Source: Nocardia sp. NBC_00508
GTDB lineage: Bacteria; Actinomycetota; Actinomycetes; Mycobacteriales; Mycobacteriaceae
NCBI RefSeq assembly: GCF_036346875.1
Contig: NZ_CP107852.1
Span: 2,790,001-2,854,000 of the forward strand
Direction: 5' to 3'
Length of the DNA: 64,000 bases
Shown: positions 28,788 through 38,223 of the stretch, one piece after another
How the letters are laid out: the number at the start of each line of letters is the position of its first letter
How positions within the stretch are numbered: the first letter of the stretch is position 1
Translations under genes and position numbers: made by a program
Notes under the pieces: model-generated
Seen by the model: only the letters and a program-made list of their open reading frames with translations
Database searches by the model: none
Told to the model about the DNA's origin: nothing

Positions 28788-29939
28788 CTAGTCGGCCATC
28801 AGGTATTCGCGGAGTTTGGCACGGTCGGGCTTGCCCGGGCCGCGCAGCGGGATCTCCTCGAGCACGGCCAGTTCGCGCGGGGCCGCAATGGCGTCCAGTT
28901 CATCGATCACGTATTCGCGCAGTTCGGCCAGGGTCGGGGTCGCGCCGGCGGTGGGCACCACCGCGACGGCGACGCGCTGTCCGAGCCGTTCGTCCGGCAG
29001 GCCGACCACCACCACCTCGCTGATCGCGGGATGGGTGCTCAGCACCGCCTCGACCACCTGCGGGATCACCAGCAGGCCGCCGGTCGTGATCGCCTCGTCG
29101 AGCCGCCCGGTGATGGTGAGCCTGCCGTTGTCGAACGTGCCCGCATCCTCGGTGCGGAACCAGCCCGGTTCGGCGAAGGCCGGATGGTCGGGCTGATTGC
29201 GGTAGCCGGAGGCGATCATCGCGCCGCCGATCACCACCCGGCCGTCCTCGATCCGCACCTTCGTACCGTCCAGCGGTACGCCGTCGTACACGCAACCGCC
29301 GCAGGTTTCGCTCATGCCGTAGGTGCGCACCACGTTGATGCCCGTCGCTCGTGCGCGCTCGTACACCGGAAGCGGGGTCGCCGCGCCGCCGATGAGCACA
29401 CCGTCGAGCTCGGCCAGCGCCACGGCGGCTACCGGCGCGTCGAGCGCCTTGATCAACTGGGTCGGGACCAAGGCCGTGTACCGGCGCTCGCCGCGCATGC
29501 CCGAGATGGCGCCCGCGAGCGCTTCGGGCAGAAACCCGCCGGACACGTCCAGCACCGTCGGTTCGGTGCCCGCCAGGATGCCGCGCAGCAGCACTTGGAT
29601 GCCGGCGATGTGATGGGTGGGCAGGGCCAGCAACCAAGTGCCCGGCCCGCCGAGCCGATCGTGTGTCGCGGTGCCGCTGGCGCGCAGGGCCGCCGCGCTC
29701 AGCATCGCGCCTTTCGGCACGCCGGTGGTGCCGGAGGTGGTCACGACCAAGGCGACTTCGTCACCAATCGGTTCGCCCGGCGATAGCGCATCGCTCAGGC
29801 GCCTCGCCTCGCGCCGGTCACTGGTCGGAATCGGCAGCCATGCGGCCCCATTGCCTTCCAGCGCCTGCCGAAGGTGCGGCATGACGTCGCCGAGACCCGA
29901 TCCGGAGGGCATCGGCAAGGTTCGCAGTGTCTTACTCAT
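28788..29939 (-). CDS. menE: o-Succinylbenzoate-CoA ligase
   Basis: 383 residues, short for an adenylate-forming enzyme but normal for actinobacterial MenE. AMP-binding P-loop VVTTSGTTGVPKGAML, THHIAGIQVLLRG, TYGMSETCGGCVYDG, then the hinge with GRLDEAITTGG and the C-terminal Lys motif GKPDRAKL. Activates o-succinylbenzoate for MenB. Convergent with the nitrate reductase. Confidence 0.95.
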   Translation of the reverse strand: MSKTLRTLPMPSGSGLGDVMPHLRQALEGNGAAWLPIPTSDRREARRLSDALSPGEPIGDEVALVVTTSGTTGVPKGAMLSAAALRASGTATHDRLGGPGTWLLALPTHHIAGIQVLLRGILAGTEPTVLDVSGGFLPEALAGAISGMRGERRYTALVPTQLIKALDAPVAAVALAELDGVLIGGAATPLPVYERARATGINVVRTYGMSETCGGCVYDGVPLDGTKVRIEDGRVVIGGAMIASGYRNQPDHPAFAEPGWFRTEDAGTFDNGRLTITGRLDEAITTGGLLVIPQVVEAVLSTHPAISEVVVVGLPDERLGQRVAVAVVPTAGATPTLAELREYVIDELDAIAAPRELAVLEEIPLRGPGKPDRAKLREYLMAD

Positions 29940-30375
29940 GCCGTGTCCATTCCGGCATGAGCGGAGCCCTCCGTGGTCACGCTCCGCTGCCTCCTCCGGG
30001 CCTGACCGCTCATGACCGCGCCTCGCTGCGCTCGCTCATGACCGCGCCTCGCCGTTCGCCCGGCTCGGTCGTGCCCAGAGCCGCTGTGCCCATGGCTCGC
30101 TCGCTGCGCTCCCTCACGGTAGGGATCGTGTCATGCCCGCGTCGCCGCACGCGGAACGGGTCGGTTTGCCGGGGTGGCGCGGGAGCGGAGCGGCCACCCG
30201 GACGGATCTGGGCTCGGGTACGACTGGCATCGGGACTGCGATTCACTCGTCGGACGGGACGCGGACACGGCCACCCGGACGTCGGCGGTCGGTGGCCGTC
30301 TGAGCGTTATCGTCCTCGCCGGTTGCCGCGTTGGCAACTCGGCATGGCCCGCCGAACTACCGAATGGAACCGATG
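29940..30375. other. Intergenic repeats between menE and a VOC gene
   Basis: About 435 bases with no supported gene. Contains a short element with 9-bp terminal inverted repeats (CATGAGCGG at 29956 and its complement at 30006-30014). It also has a 19-bp direct repeat, GCTCATGACCGCGCCTCGC, at 30008-30026 and 30034-30052, and further CGCTCGCTGCGCTC motifs near 30095. Should also hold the menE promoter. Confidence 0.55.
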
Positions 30376-30768
30376 TCAGGTCGGTGACCAGCGGGAATCC
30401 CGCCTGATCGGATGCGAAGGCGGGACCTCGACGAAGACGATCGGCACGCCGTCGGGATCGCGCACCCACATCTCGACCAGGCCCCATGGCTCCTCGACGG
30501 GGGCCCGGTCGATCGCGATGCCTTTGAGCGCCAGCTCCGCGGCGGCAACCGACAGATCGCGGACTTGGAGCCAGATGGCTCCCTCGAACGACGAAGAGTT
30601 GCCCGAGCCGCCGTGCGCTGCCACCTCGATCAGCGACTGTCCCGCGAAGAAAACCGTGCCGCCGGGGTACTCCCGCGCGATGCCCAGCCCCAGCCCGTCG
30701 CGGTAGAACGCGAGCGTGGCCGCGTAGTCCGCCGGACGCAGGATAATTCTGCTGCTGAGGATGTCCAT
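30376..30768 (-). CDS. VOC family (glyoxalase/bleomycin resistance-like) protein
   Basis: 130 residues from the ATG at 30768 (MDILSSRIILRPADY). One pair of beta-alpha-beta-beta-beta modules: FYRDGLGLGIAREYPGG and the end motif VEMWVRDPDGVPIVFVEVP. The start is one base after the menB stop, so it is co-translated with menB. Substrate unknown. Confidence 0.87.
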   Translation of the reverse strand: MDILSSRIILRPADYAATLAFYRDGLGLGIAREYPGGTVFFAGQSLIEVAAHGGSGNSSSFEGAIWLQVRDLSVAAAELALKGIAIDRAPVEEPWGLVEMWVRDPDGVPIVFVEVPPSHPIRRDSRWSPT

Positions 30769-30769
30769 G

Positions 30770-31663
<894 letters not shown>

Positions 31664-31789
31664 CCCTGTGATTATTGCTGTGTCGGCTTTTGCATTGCCG
31701 AGGGGCGCTGCGTATCCGCGGCGTATTCCGCTCGGGCGCGCTGGGTACGGCGGGCATTGCCTGGTCGCGGGTGCTGGGTGCACCCGACT

Positions 31790-31844
31790 GCGGGCATCGC
31801 CAGGGATATCCCTGCTAGAGGCTTCGAGTGATGCCCGCCTACCA
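31790..31844 (+). repeat. Left diverged direct repeat of the menB-side element
   Basis: About 55 bases, centred on GGCATCGCCAGGGATATCCC and ending CTACCA, that match 32187-32243 at roughly three quarters of positions. It flanks the inverted-repeat element on the menB side. Confidence 0.6.
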
Positions 31845-31860
31845 ATGGTTTCCTCTGGCG

Positions 31861-32153
31861 GTGCTGGGCACGTCGTGTGCCGTACCCGGCTTACCTCCCG
31901 CAGTTGGTCGGAACCCGTCGGCTTCCAGCGGGGTCAACCGGCTGTGGTTGCGTTCAGAAATCCCAGCGAAGGGGCTTCCGTGGAATCGACGGTAGTCAAA
32001 TGGCGGCGCTTTCCCTGCCCTGAAGCCGCCCTTTGACTCCGCTCGATGCTCCAGCTCTGCAACGCAACCACAGCCGGTTGACTGGGCTGGGACTGTGGAT
32101 GCGCACTCGACTGCGGGAGGTAAGCCGGGTACGGCACCCAGCGCGCCCAGCAC
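31861..32153. repeat. Nested inverted-repeat element (about 290 bp)
   Basis: Three sets of arms share a centre near 32007-32016. 31878-31904 pairs perfectly with 32110-32136 (27 bp). 31933-31954 pairs perfectly with 32061-32082 (22 bp). 31995-32007 pairs with 32025-32037 (12 of 13). GTGCTGGG at 31861 is echoed by CCCAGCAC at the right end. Such coaxial pairing means that the whole stretch could fold as one long interrupted hairpin. No convincing coding frame. It may be a miniature mobile element or a structured RNA. Confidence 0.8.
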
Positions 32154-32186
32154 TGCTCCGGTACACGCACCGAGGGTGTACTCAAC

Positions 32187-32243
32187 TACGGGGTATCGCC
32201 AGAGATGTCTCTGCTGGAGGCTGGGAGTAGTGCCTGACCTACC
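32187..32243 (+). repeat. Right diverged direct repeat of the menB-side element
   Basis: Second copy of the 31790-31844 repeat in the same orientation (GGTATCGCCAGAGATGTCTC to CTACCA). Lies 65 bases upstream of the thioesterase start and so may carry its promoter region. Confidence 0.6.
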
Positions 32244-32308
32244 ACCGCATTCCGCGCATCGGCCCGACCTCGATTTGACGGTGTAAAACTGCGCGTTACC
32301 GTGCAGGT

Positions 32309-32965
32309 ATGAGTGAGCGAGTGAAACCTGTTATCGACCGGAGCGCGGTGGACGGATCCCGGTACGAGAGCCACGGCGGATTCCCGAAGGTCACCGCAGC
32401 CCGGGTCGGACCGAACTTCGGCGCGTTCGTCGAGGACATGCGGACCCTGCAGGATCTCGCCGTCTCGGTGGACGCACCGGACGATGTCTTCGGGGCAGCG
32501 CAGGCCAAAGCTCGTGAGCTGATCGATCTGCTCGAGCCCTACCGTGCGCCGGAGTCGCAGGGCCCTGCGGGCCGCGCCGTCAAACTACCTGGACGCGGCA
32601 GCCTTTTGCTGTTGCCGTGGCAGGTGGTCGAGGCAGGACCGGACGGCATCGAGATGACCGGCGTGTTCCGCCGCTTCCACCTCGGCGGTAATGGGGCAGC
32701 GCACGGCGGCGTGCTTCCGCTGCTGTTCGACGACTTGCTCGGCATGATCGTGCACTACGCCGGAAGGCCCATCAGCCGCACCGCGTTCCTGCACGTGAAC
32801 TATCGCAAAATCACCCCGCTGGACACGCCGCTGACGGTTCGCGGGCGGGTGGACCGTATCGAAGGACGCAAAACTTTCATCACCGCCGAATTGCTCGATG
32901 AGCAGGGCGATCTGCTCGCCGACTGCGAGGGGCTGATGGTTCAGTTGCTGCCCTGGCAGCCGTAG
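32309..32965 (+). CDS. PaaI family hot-dog thioesterase
   Basis: 218 residues. A helical N-terminal part of about 100 residues precedes the 4HBT hot-dog domain with HLGGNGAAHGGVLPLLFDDLLG and HVNYRKITPLDTPL. Hydrolyses acyl-CoA thioesters. Because menaquinone synthesis needs a DHNA-CoA thioesterase and this gene lies between menB and menD, it is a candidate for that step, but this is inference from position. Confidence 0.85.
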   Translation: MSERVKPVIDRSAVDGSRYESHGGFPKVTAARVGPNFGAFVEDMRTLQDLAVSVDAPDDVFGAAQAKARELIDLLEPYRAPESQGPAGRAVKLPGRGSLLLLPWQVVEAGPDGIEMTGVFRRFHLGGNGAAHGGVLPLLFDDLLGMIVHYAGRPISRTAFLHVNYRKITPLDTPLTVRGRVDRIEGRKTFITAELLDEQGDLLADCEGLMVQLLPWQP

Positions 32966-33039
32966 CCGGGTGAACGCTGGCGCGGGTGCGTATAGTTGCC
33001 CTCGCTCGTTCATCGATATCGATCCGGAGGAACCTGAAA

Positions 33040-33486
33040 GTGGTTGCAGCACTGTCTGAATCCCTGCTCGGCGACGCGAAGCGCCCGGCTTTCCTTGCCG
33101 ATGCCGTCGAGGTTCTGGACGCCGAGGTCTCGGACAAGGGTGGTGCGTCCGGCCTGGCCGTGAAGGGTGGTTACGCGGCGGTCAAGAAGATCAGCCCGTC
33201 CATCGTGCCCGATGCGCTGGAGTCGTTGGCGCCCAAACTCGTCGCGCAGCTGGAGCCGTTCTGGCAGGAGTACGCCGCGTCGGGCTCCGGCAAGTTCGCC
33301 GATCTGCTCGTCGCCAAGTCCGACGAGGTCGCCGAGGCGTTGCTCGCCGTCACCGACGCCCGCGCCGATGCGTCCACCCGGCCTGCTCTGAAGAAGGTCT
33401 ACTCCTCGATGCGCTCGTCGGCGAAGAAGAACGTCGTCGAGGCGCTGCCGCGGGTCGGCGACCTGATCCAGAAGCACGCCAACTGA
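33040..33486 (+). CDS. DUF6918-like small conserved protein
   Basis: 148 residues from the GTG at 33040, with GGAGG nine bases upstream (the frame is open to 32986). All-helical and Ala/Lys/Asp-rich: VVAALSESLLGDAKRP, KGGYAAVKKISPSIVPDAL and the end VGDLIQKHAN. No signal peptide or membrane segment. Known in mycobacteria and relatives as a conserved protein of unknown function. Followed by a hairpin terminator. Confidence 0.85.
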   Translation: MVAALSESLLGDAKRPAFLADAVEVLDAEVSDKGGASGLAVKGGYAAVKKISPSIVPDALESLAPKLVAQLEPFWQEYAASGSGKFADLLVAKSDEVAEALLAVTDARADASTRPALKKVYSSMRSSAKKNVVEALPRVGDLIQKHAN

Positions 33487-33494
33487 TCTGCGAG

Positions 33495-33539
33495 GTCGCA
33501 CATCGGGGCGCCCCGGCTTCTCGGCCCTCGATGTGCGAC
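33495..33539 (+). terminator. Hairpin after the DUF6918-like gene
   Basis: Perfect 11-bp arms GTCGCACATCG (33495-33505) and CGATGTGCGAC (33529-33539), with GGG/CCC extending inward, nine bases after the stop codon. No T-tract follows, so it may protect the 3' end rather than terminate. Confidence 0.5.
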
Positions 33540-34067
33540 ATGGCCGGTTCCGCACCAAAGCGACTGAAATCTTCGGAACCCGAAGCCGCGGCGTGATTCT
33601 CCGAGCGCAGTCCGAGTCGCCGACGCATATGCGGCTCGAAGACGTGCGCTCGTGCCGCAGTGTCCGCCCAAGCCATCGCTGACTCGGCCGCGCTTCGCTC
33701 GGAAGCAAGGGTCGGCCCCATCTGGGTGCGTGTGCGCACCGCGGATGTTCACGGGCTTGGAGACACCGCGGCATCGTGGTCTCTGACGATTCGCGCCGCG
33801 TCCGAGAATCCCCTCCCCCGACGCAAACAGCAACGCCGATCTGGGTGCGGTGAGCGGCACCGCCGATTCGCTCAGGGAGCGCCATACGTTGCGGCCCCCG
33901 GCGGGAGCGTAACGGCGCTCATGAGCCCTCGCGGTGGGATCGATCGGGGATTCATGCCCGCTGATGACCATGCACTACACACCGGCGCCGGTCTGTGTCC
34001 GACGACACAGTGTGATCGAAAGCCTCCCCACGGCAATTGTCGAGGAATCATCTGCCAGGCTGGAGGC
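33540..34067. other. Intergenic region upstream of menD
   Basis: About 530 bases. Frames are open on both strands because of GC bias, but none reads like a protein family. I see no repeats shared with the rest of the window. Holds the menD promoter. Confidence 0.4.
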
Positions 34068-35711
34068 GTGAACCCGTCTACAGCACAAGCGCAGGTCGTC
34101 GTCGACGAACTCGTGCGCGGGGGCGTGCGGGATGTCGTCCTGTGCCCCGGCTCCCGGAACGCTCCGCTGGCCTTCGCCCTGCAGGCCGCCGACGCGGCCG
34201 GGCGGTTACGGCTACACATGCGGATCGACGAGCGGACGGCAGGCTTCCTCGCCGTCGGCCTCGCCGTCGCGAGCAGGCTTCCGGTCCCGGTCGTGATGAC
34301 CTCCGGCACCGCGGTGGCCAACCTCGGGCCCGCCGTGCTGGAGGCCAACTACGCCAGAGTCCCGCTGGTGGTGCTCAGCGCCAACCGGCCCTACGAGCTG
34401 CTCGGCTCCGGCGCGAACCAGACCATCGAGCAGTTCGGCCTGTTCGGCAGCCAAGTCCGCGCCGCCATCTCGCTCGGCCTGGCCGAGGAGGAGGCGGGCG
34501 ACGCAGGCCATCAGCCCTACGGTCATCAGAACAGCCAGTGGCGCTCGGCGGTCTGCCGGGTGCTCGCGGCGGCGCGCGGCACCCGCTCCGGCAACGCGGG
34601 CCCGGTGCACTTCGACGTCCCGCTGCGCGAGCCGCTCGTCCCCGACCCGGTGCCGAACGAGTCGGCTCCAGCGGGCCGCGTGGGCGAGTGCGCCTGGACC
34701 GAGACCCAGTACGCGACCCTGGACGTGCCGCTCGATCTCGATCTTTCCCCCGACACCGTGGTGATCTCCGGACACGGCGCCGGACTCCGGCCGGAACTGG
34801 CGGCGCTGCCGACCGTCGCCGAGCCCACCGCACCCATGCACGGCCCCGCGCTGCATCCCTTGGCGCTGCCGCTGCTGCGGCCCCGGCAAGCGATCATCAC
34901 CGGTCGTCCCACCCTGCACCGTCAGGTGTCGAAAGTGCTCGCCGACCCGGACGTCTGCGTGTACGCGCTCACCACTGGTCCGCGCTGGCCCGACGTGTCC
35001 GGCAACGTGGTCGGCACCGGAACGCGCGCGGTCACCACAGGCACACCGCGCGAAGAGTGGCTGCGGCATTGCCACGAACTGAACGCGAAAGCCGACCAAG
35101 TAGTGCGCGCCGAACTCGCGCGGCACCCGAAGCCGACCGGACTGCACGTCGCCGCCGTCGTGCTGGACGCACTGCGCGACGGCGACCAACTGCTGCTCGG
35201 CGCGTCGAACCCCGTTCGGGACGCCGCGCTGGTCTCGCACCCACGGCCGGGGATCAAGGTGCTGTCGAATCGAGGCGTTGCCGGTATCGACGGCACGGTG
35301 TCCACGGCGGTGGGCGCCGCGCTACACCACCCGGGCCGCACGATCGCGCTGATCGGCGACCTCACGTTCCTGCACGACGCTTCGGGTCTGCTCATCGGGC
35401 CCGGCGAACCGCGGCCCGCCGATCTGACCATCGTGGTGGCCAACGACGACGGCGGCGGCATCTTCGAGTTGCTCGAGCAGGGTGATCCGCAGTACGCGGG
35501 CGTGTTCGAGCGGGTCTTCGGCACGCCGCACGGGATGGATCTGGCCGCGCTGTGCGCCGCGTACCGCATCCCGCACCGCCAAGTCGATCCGCAGCAGCTG
35601 GCGGTCGAGCTGACCGGGCACGCACACGGCACGAGGGTGCTGGAGGTCGCCACCGAACGGTCGAGCCTGCGGGAACTGCACGCGACGGTGCGGGCGAAGA
35701 TCCAGCCCTGA
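34068..35711 (+). CDS. menD: SEPHCHC synthase (2-succinyl-5-enolpyruvyl-6-hydroxy-3-cyclohexene-1-carboxylate synthase)
   Basis: 547 residues from the GTG at 34068, just after GGAGG; the frame is open further upstream. ThDP enzyme: [12 protein letters not shown], the activating Glu in [47 protein letters not shown], and the ThDP/Mg motif [12 protein letters not shown] to ANDDGGGIF. First committed step of menaquinone synthesis after isochorismate. A run ATCGEQ-like insert ([15 protein letters not shown]) sits in the middle domain. Confidence 0.95.
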   Translation: MNPSTAQAQVVVDELVRGGVRDVVLCPGSRNAPLAFALQAADAAGRLRLHMRIDERTAGFLAVGLAVASRLPVPVVMTSGTAVANLGPAVLEANYARVPLVVLSANRPYELLGSGANQTIEQFGLFGSQVRAAISLGLAEEEAGDAGHQPYGHQNSQWRSAVCRVLAAARGTRSGNAGPVHFDVPLREPLVPDPVPNESAPAGRVGECAWTETQYATLDVPLDLDLSPDTVVISGHGAGLRPELAALPTVAEPTAPMHGPALHPLALPLLRPRQAIITGRPTLHRQVSKVLADPDVCVYALTTGPRWPDVSGNVVGTGTRAVTTGTPREEWLRHCHELNAKADQVVRAELARHPKPTGLHVAAVVLDALRDGDQLLLGASNPVRDAALVSHPRPGIKVLSNRGVAGIDGTVSTAVGAALHHPGRTIALIGDLTFLHDASGLLIGPGEPRPADLTIVVANDDGGGIFELLEQGDPQYAGVFERVFGTPHGMDLAALCAAYRIPHRQVDPQQLAVELTGHAHGTRVLEVATERSSLRELHATVRAKIQP

Positions 35712-35727
35712 CCCGGCCCTGCGCTGG

Positions 35728-35943
35728 TCAGTAGCCGACTTCGTCCTCGAGCTCGTCGTCGAGCGGTACCGGAATGGACTGTTCGACCACGTCCGCCGGA
35801 TTGGCGTCCCAGACGTCGCGCTCGACCCGCTCGACGTTTTCCTCTGGTGCGTCGTCGGGTAACACCGGCTCCTCCGGATACGCCGGGATGGACTGCTCCG
35901 CGAGATCGGCCTCGGGGACCGCATCCGCAAGGGGATCTGTCAT
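35728..35943 (-). CDS. Small acidic protein with two repeats
   Basis: 71 residues from the ATG at 35943 (MTDPLADAVPEADL). Very acidic with no hydrophobic segment. Two similar units: ADLAEQSIPAYPEEP and ADVVEQSIPVPLDDE. Short acidic proteins with an ADxxEQ motif occur in mycobacteria and relatives and have no known role. GGAG lies upstream of the ATG. Convergent with menD. Confidence 0.7.
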   Translation of the reverse strand: MTDPLADAVPEADLAEQSIPAYPEEPVLPDDAPEENVERVERDVWDANPADVVEQSIPVPLDDELEDEVGY

Positions 35944-36079
35944 CGTGCGCTCCTCTCCGCGTAGGCCTCTTGATCGGCATACCCGTCGTGGCACGCCGCA
36001 ATCAGGGCGGACGAACAACTGGCGACAGCATCGAGGATGCCCGTGGCAGTGCTTCGGCGCAACCATCTCGCGGGGTGGG

Positions 36080-36322
36080 TTATCCCGCCTCGTCCGGACG
36101 CGGGGCCGCTGTATTCGCGGGATGCTCCACCAGTGCGAGCGTTCGCCCGGCCATGAACCGCGCGGTGCGCACCGCCGTGCCGGATCGCGTCACCTCACTG
36201 ACTTCGACCACGCCGCGCGCGATCCGCACCTCGACGCGTCGCCCTGCCCGGGTAGCCGCGATCTCGTAACTGCGAGACCCGTCGCCGACATCGACGACGA
36301 TCTCCACCCGATCACCCTTCAT
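36080..36322 (-). CDS. Small hypothetical protein
   Basis: 80 residues if the ATG at 36322 is used; a GTG at 36307 sits better relative to the GGAGG. Beta-strand pattern (VEIVVDVGDGSRSYEIAATRAG, VEVRIARGVVEVSEV) with an Arg-rich middle. No family recognised. It lies in a stretch otherwise without genes, and codon use looks normal. Confidence 0.5.
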   Translation of the reverse strand: MKGDRVEIVVDVGDGSRSYEIAATRAGRRVEVRIARGVVEVSEVTRSGTAVRTARFMAGRTLALVEHPANTAAPRPDEAG

Positions 36323-36431
36323 CCTCCAATTCTCCGCTTTTCCAGCACTTTTCGCCGCTACGGCTGGATAACGGCGGCGCACCGCCCGCGGTCGCGAGCG
36401 ACGGTCGGGAAAACGCGGTTTCGCGCGGCGG

Positions 36432-36944
36432 CTACCGGCCGGACCGGCGCCGGCCGAGCCCGATCGTGCGCGCAATGCGGCTCATGAGCTGAGACATCCT
36501 GGCCGGAAAGGAATCCGGCTCGGGGACCGTGACCGGGCGGACTCGGCCGTTGTGGATCGCGCTGACCCGCCAGGCGACGGGCGTGCGCGCCAGCACCAGT
36601 GTCTGGCGCGAGAGCCGCCGCTCGGGCAGTCGCGAGCGCCACGGCATCAGTACCGACGCGGTGCCATGCAGGACCGCCACGTCCGGGGTGATGAAGCGGA
36701 CCGACTCCACCTCGCCGACGAGTGCCGAGCCCGCCAGCACGCCACGAAAGAGCTTGTCGTGATTGCGCTGATGCTCGGCGCGGCCGGTCGCGCGGGTGCC
36801 GTCGTAGGACACATAGTCGGAGTCTTCGGTGAACAGCGCGGCGTAGGCGGCGGCGTCGTTATCGGTCCAGGCCTGCATGAGGTCCTGGAACAGCGCCCGG
36901 ATCTGGGCGTCGTCGGTGGCGGTGCGGTCGGCGGTCTCGTTCAT
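36432..36944 (-). CDS. SgcJ/SnoaL-like (NTF2 fold) protein
   Basis: 170 residues from the ATG at 36944; 36962 is also possible. NTF2-like: RALFQDLMQAWTDNDAAAYAALFTEDSDYVSYDGTRATGR, then VAVLHGTASVLMPW and WRVSAIHNGRVRP. SgcJ/EcaC-type proteins are small enzymes or binding proteins of uncertain role, some near polyketide genes. A basic tail (RTIGLGRRRSGR) is extra. Divergent from a MarR gene with a shared operator. Confidence 0.85.
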   Translation of the reverse strand: MNETADRTATDDAQIRALFQDLMQAWTDNDAAAYAALFTEDSDYVSYDGTRATGRAEHQRNHDKLFRGVLAGSALVGEVESVRFITPDVAVLHGTASVLMPWRSRLPERRLSRQTLVLARTPVAWRVSAIHNGRVRPVTVPEPDSFPARMSQLMSRIARTIGLGRRRSGR

Positions 36945-36969
36945 CACTGGTGTCCTGTCCATGCTATCG

Positions 36970-36984
36970 TTTCGTTGAACGAAA
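36970..36984. promoter_or_regulatory. Operator candidate between SnoaL-like and MarR genes
   Basis: TTTCGTT-G-AACGAAA, 7-bp perfect arms around one central base, within an AT-rich 60-base divergent promoter. Size and symmetry suit a MarR dimer. It lies 23 bases before the MarR ATG and 25 bases before the SnoaL ATG. Confidence 0.75.
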
Positions 36985-37007
36985 TATACGATAACAGAAA
37001 GTTTCGA

Positions 37008-37466
37008 ATGTCGAAAGATGAACTGGTGGTCGAGATCGGCATGCAGCTGCGGCTGCTCCAGCAGAGCTTCGACCTCTTCGACGAGGCGGTCGCCGCGCAT
37101 CTCGGCGTGAACCGCACCGACCTGCGGTGTTTGGATGTCGTGCTCGCCCGCGGCCCGCTGCCCGCCGGCGAGCTGAGCGCCGCGTTGAAACTCAGCCCAG
37201 CGGCCACGACCACGGTCATCGATCGCTTGGAACGTGCGGGATTCGTCGCGCGCAGCCAGGATCCGGCCAATCGGCGCCGGGTGCTGGTGACTGCCACCGA
37301 CGCTGCGGGTGAGGTGGCACAGCGGATCTTCGAACCGGTCGGCCACGCGGGTGCGCAGGCTCTCGGTCGCTACGACACCGACCAACTCACGCTGATCCTC
37401 GACTTCCTGCGCACCGCGCTCGCCGTCCATGGTGAGCAGACCGATCGCATCGTGTCGAAAGGCTGA
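37008..37466 (+). CDS. MarR family transcriptional regulator
   Basis: 152 residues. Winged HTH: LGVNRTDLRCLDVVLARGPLPAGELSAALKLSPAATTTVIDRLERAGFVARSQDPANRR is the typical MarR core (residues 33-90). Helical dimerisation regions flank it. It probably represses itself and the divergent SnoaL-like gene through the 36970 repeat. The ligand is unknown. Confidence 0.93.
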   Translation: MSKDELVVEIGMQLRLLQQSFDLFDEAVAAHLGVNRTDLRCLDVVLARGPLPAGELSAALKLSPAATTTVIDRLERAGFVARSQDPANRRRVLVTATDAAGEVAQRIFEPVGHAGAQALGRYDTDQLTLILDFLRTALAVHGEQTDRIVSKG

Positions 37467-37581
37467 TCGGGGCGTGCGGATTCGCGGCGTCAGCCAAGGT
37501 GCTCGTTCCCTCGGTACCGATGAATTCCACCTTGCTCGTACGTCTCACTAGATGGAGATGTTCCCTCGCTCAGGAGATTCG

Positions 37582-38160
37582 ATGACCCCGGAATTCGACT
37601 TCGAACCGGCCGCTACCGCGCTCGAGACGGTGGTCGTCCGCATTGCCGACGACCAGCTCACCTTGCCGACGCCTTGTGCCGACACCACCGTGCGTGACCT
37701 CCTCGTGCACGTCGTCGACCTGACCGAAGCATTCCGTCAGGCCGCCACCAAAGAATCGGTGGGCGGTTCCGTCGCGCCGAACACGAGCACGGACCGGCCG
37801 CTCGTTCCGGACTGGCGCAGCAGGATTCCCGCGCAGTCGAGGGCACTCGTCTCCGCGTGGCGCGAAGCCGCCGCGTGGGACGGTGCCACCGAAGCGGGCG
37901 GCGTCACGATGCCCGCCTCCGTCATGGCCATGGTCGCGCTGGACGAATTGGTCATCCACTGCTGGGACCTCGCCAAGGCGACCGGTCAGGAACCGCGCCA
38001 TGCCCCCGCCGACCTCGCGGTGCTCGTCGAATTCCTGGCGGATACGCCACCCGAAGGAACACCGGGGCTGTTCGGCCCGGTGGTACCGATCCCTGCCGAG
38101 GCGCCTGCGCTGCACCGGGTTCTGGGTCTCACCGGGCGTGACCCGGTTTGGACCCCTTAG
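37582..38160 (+). CDS. TIGR03086 family DinB-like metal-binding protein
   Basis: 192 residues from the ATG at 37582, with AGGAGA seven bases upstream. Four-helix DinB/maleylpyruvate-isomerase fold: TPCADTTVRDLLVHVVDLTEAF with a metal His, and ALDELVIHCWDLAKATGQ with the second His. Such proteins often use mycothiol or are of unknown use. No clear neighbour link. Confidence 0.88.
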   Translation: MTPEFDFEPAATALETVVVRIADDQLTLPTPCADTTVRDLLVHVVDLTEAFRQAATKESVGGSVAPNTSTDRPLVPDWRSRIPAQSRALVSAWREAAAWDGATEAGGVTMPASVMAMVALDELVIHCWDLAKATGQEPRHAPADLAVLVEFLADTPPEGTPGLFGPVVPIPAEAPALHRVLGLTGRDPVWTP

Positions 38161-38223
38161 CCTGCGGTCGAGGCTGGGGTCGTGGTGATCGGGATGGCCC
38201 ACATTGCCGCACAACCGCCGAAG

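Noticed and set aside
29940..30375. CRISPR-like array from the repeated GCTCATGACCGCGCCTCGC units
   Set aside because: Only two units 26 bases apart, spacer of seven bases, no cas genes.
33010..33971. Long open frames on the minus strand opposite the DUF6918-like gene and the menD upstream region
   Set aside because: High-GC shadow frames rich in Arg/Pro/Ala with no family resemblance and no RBS.
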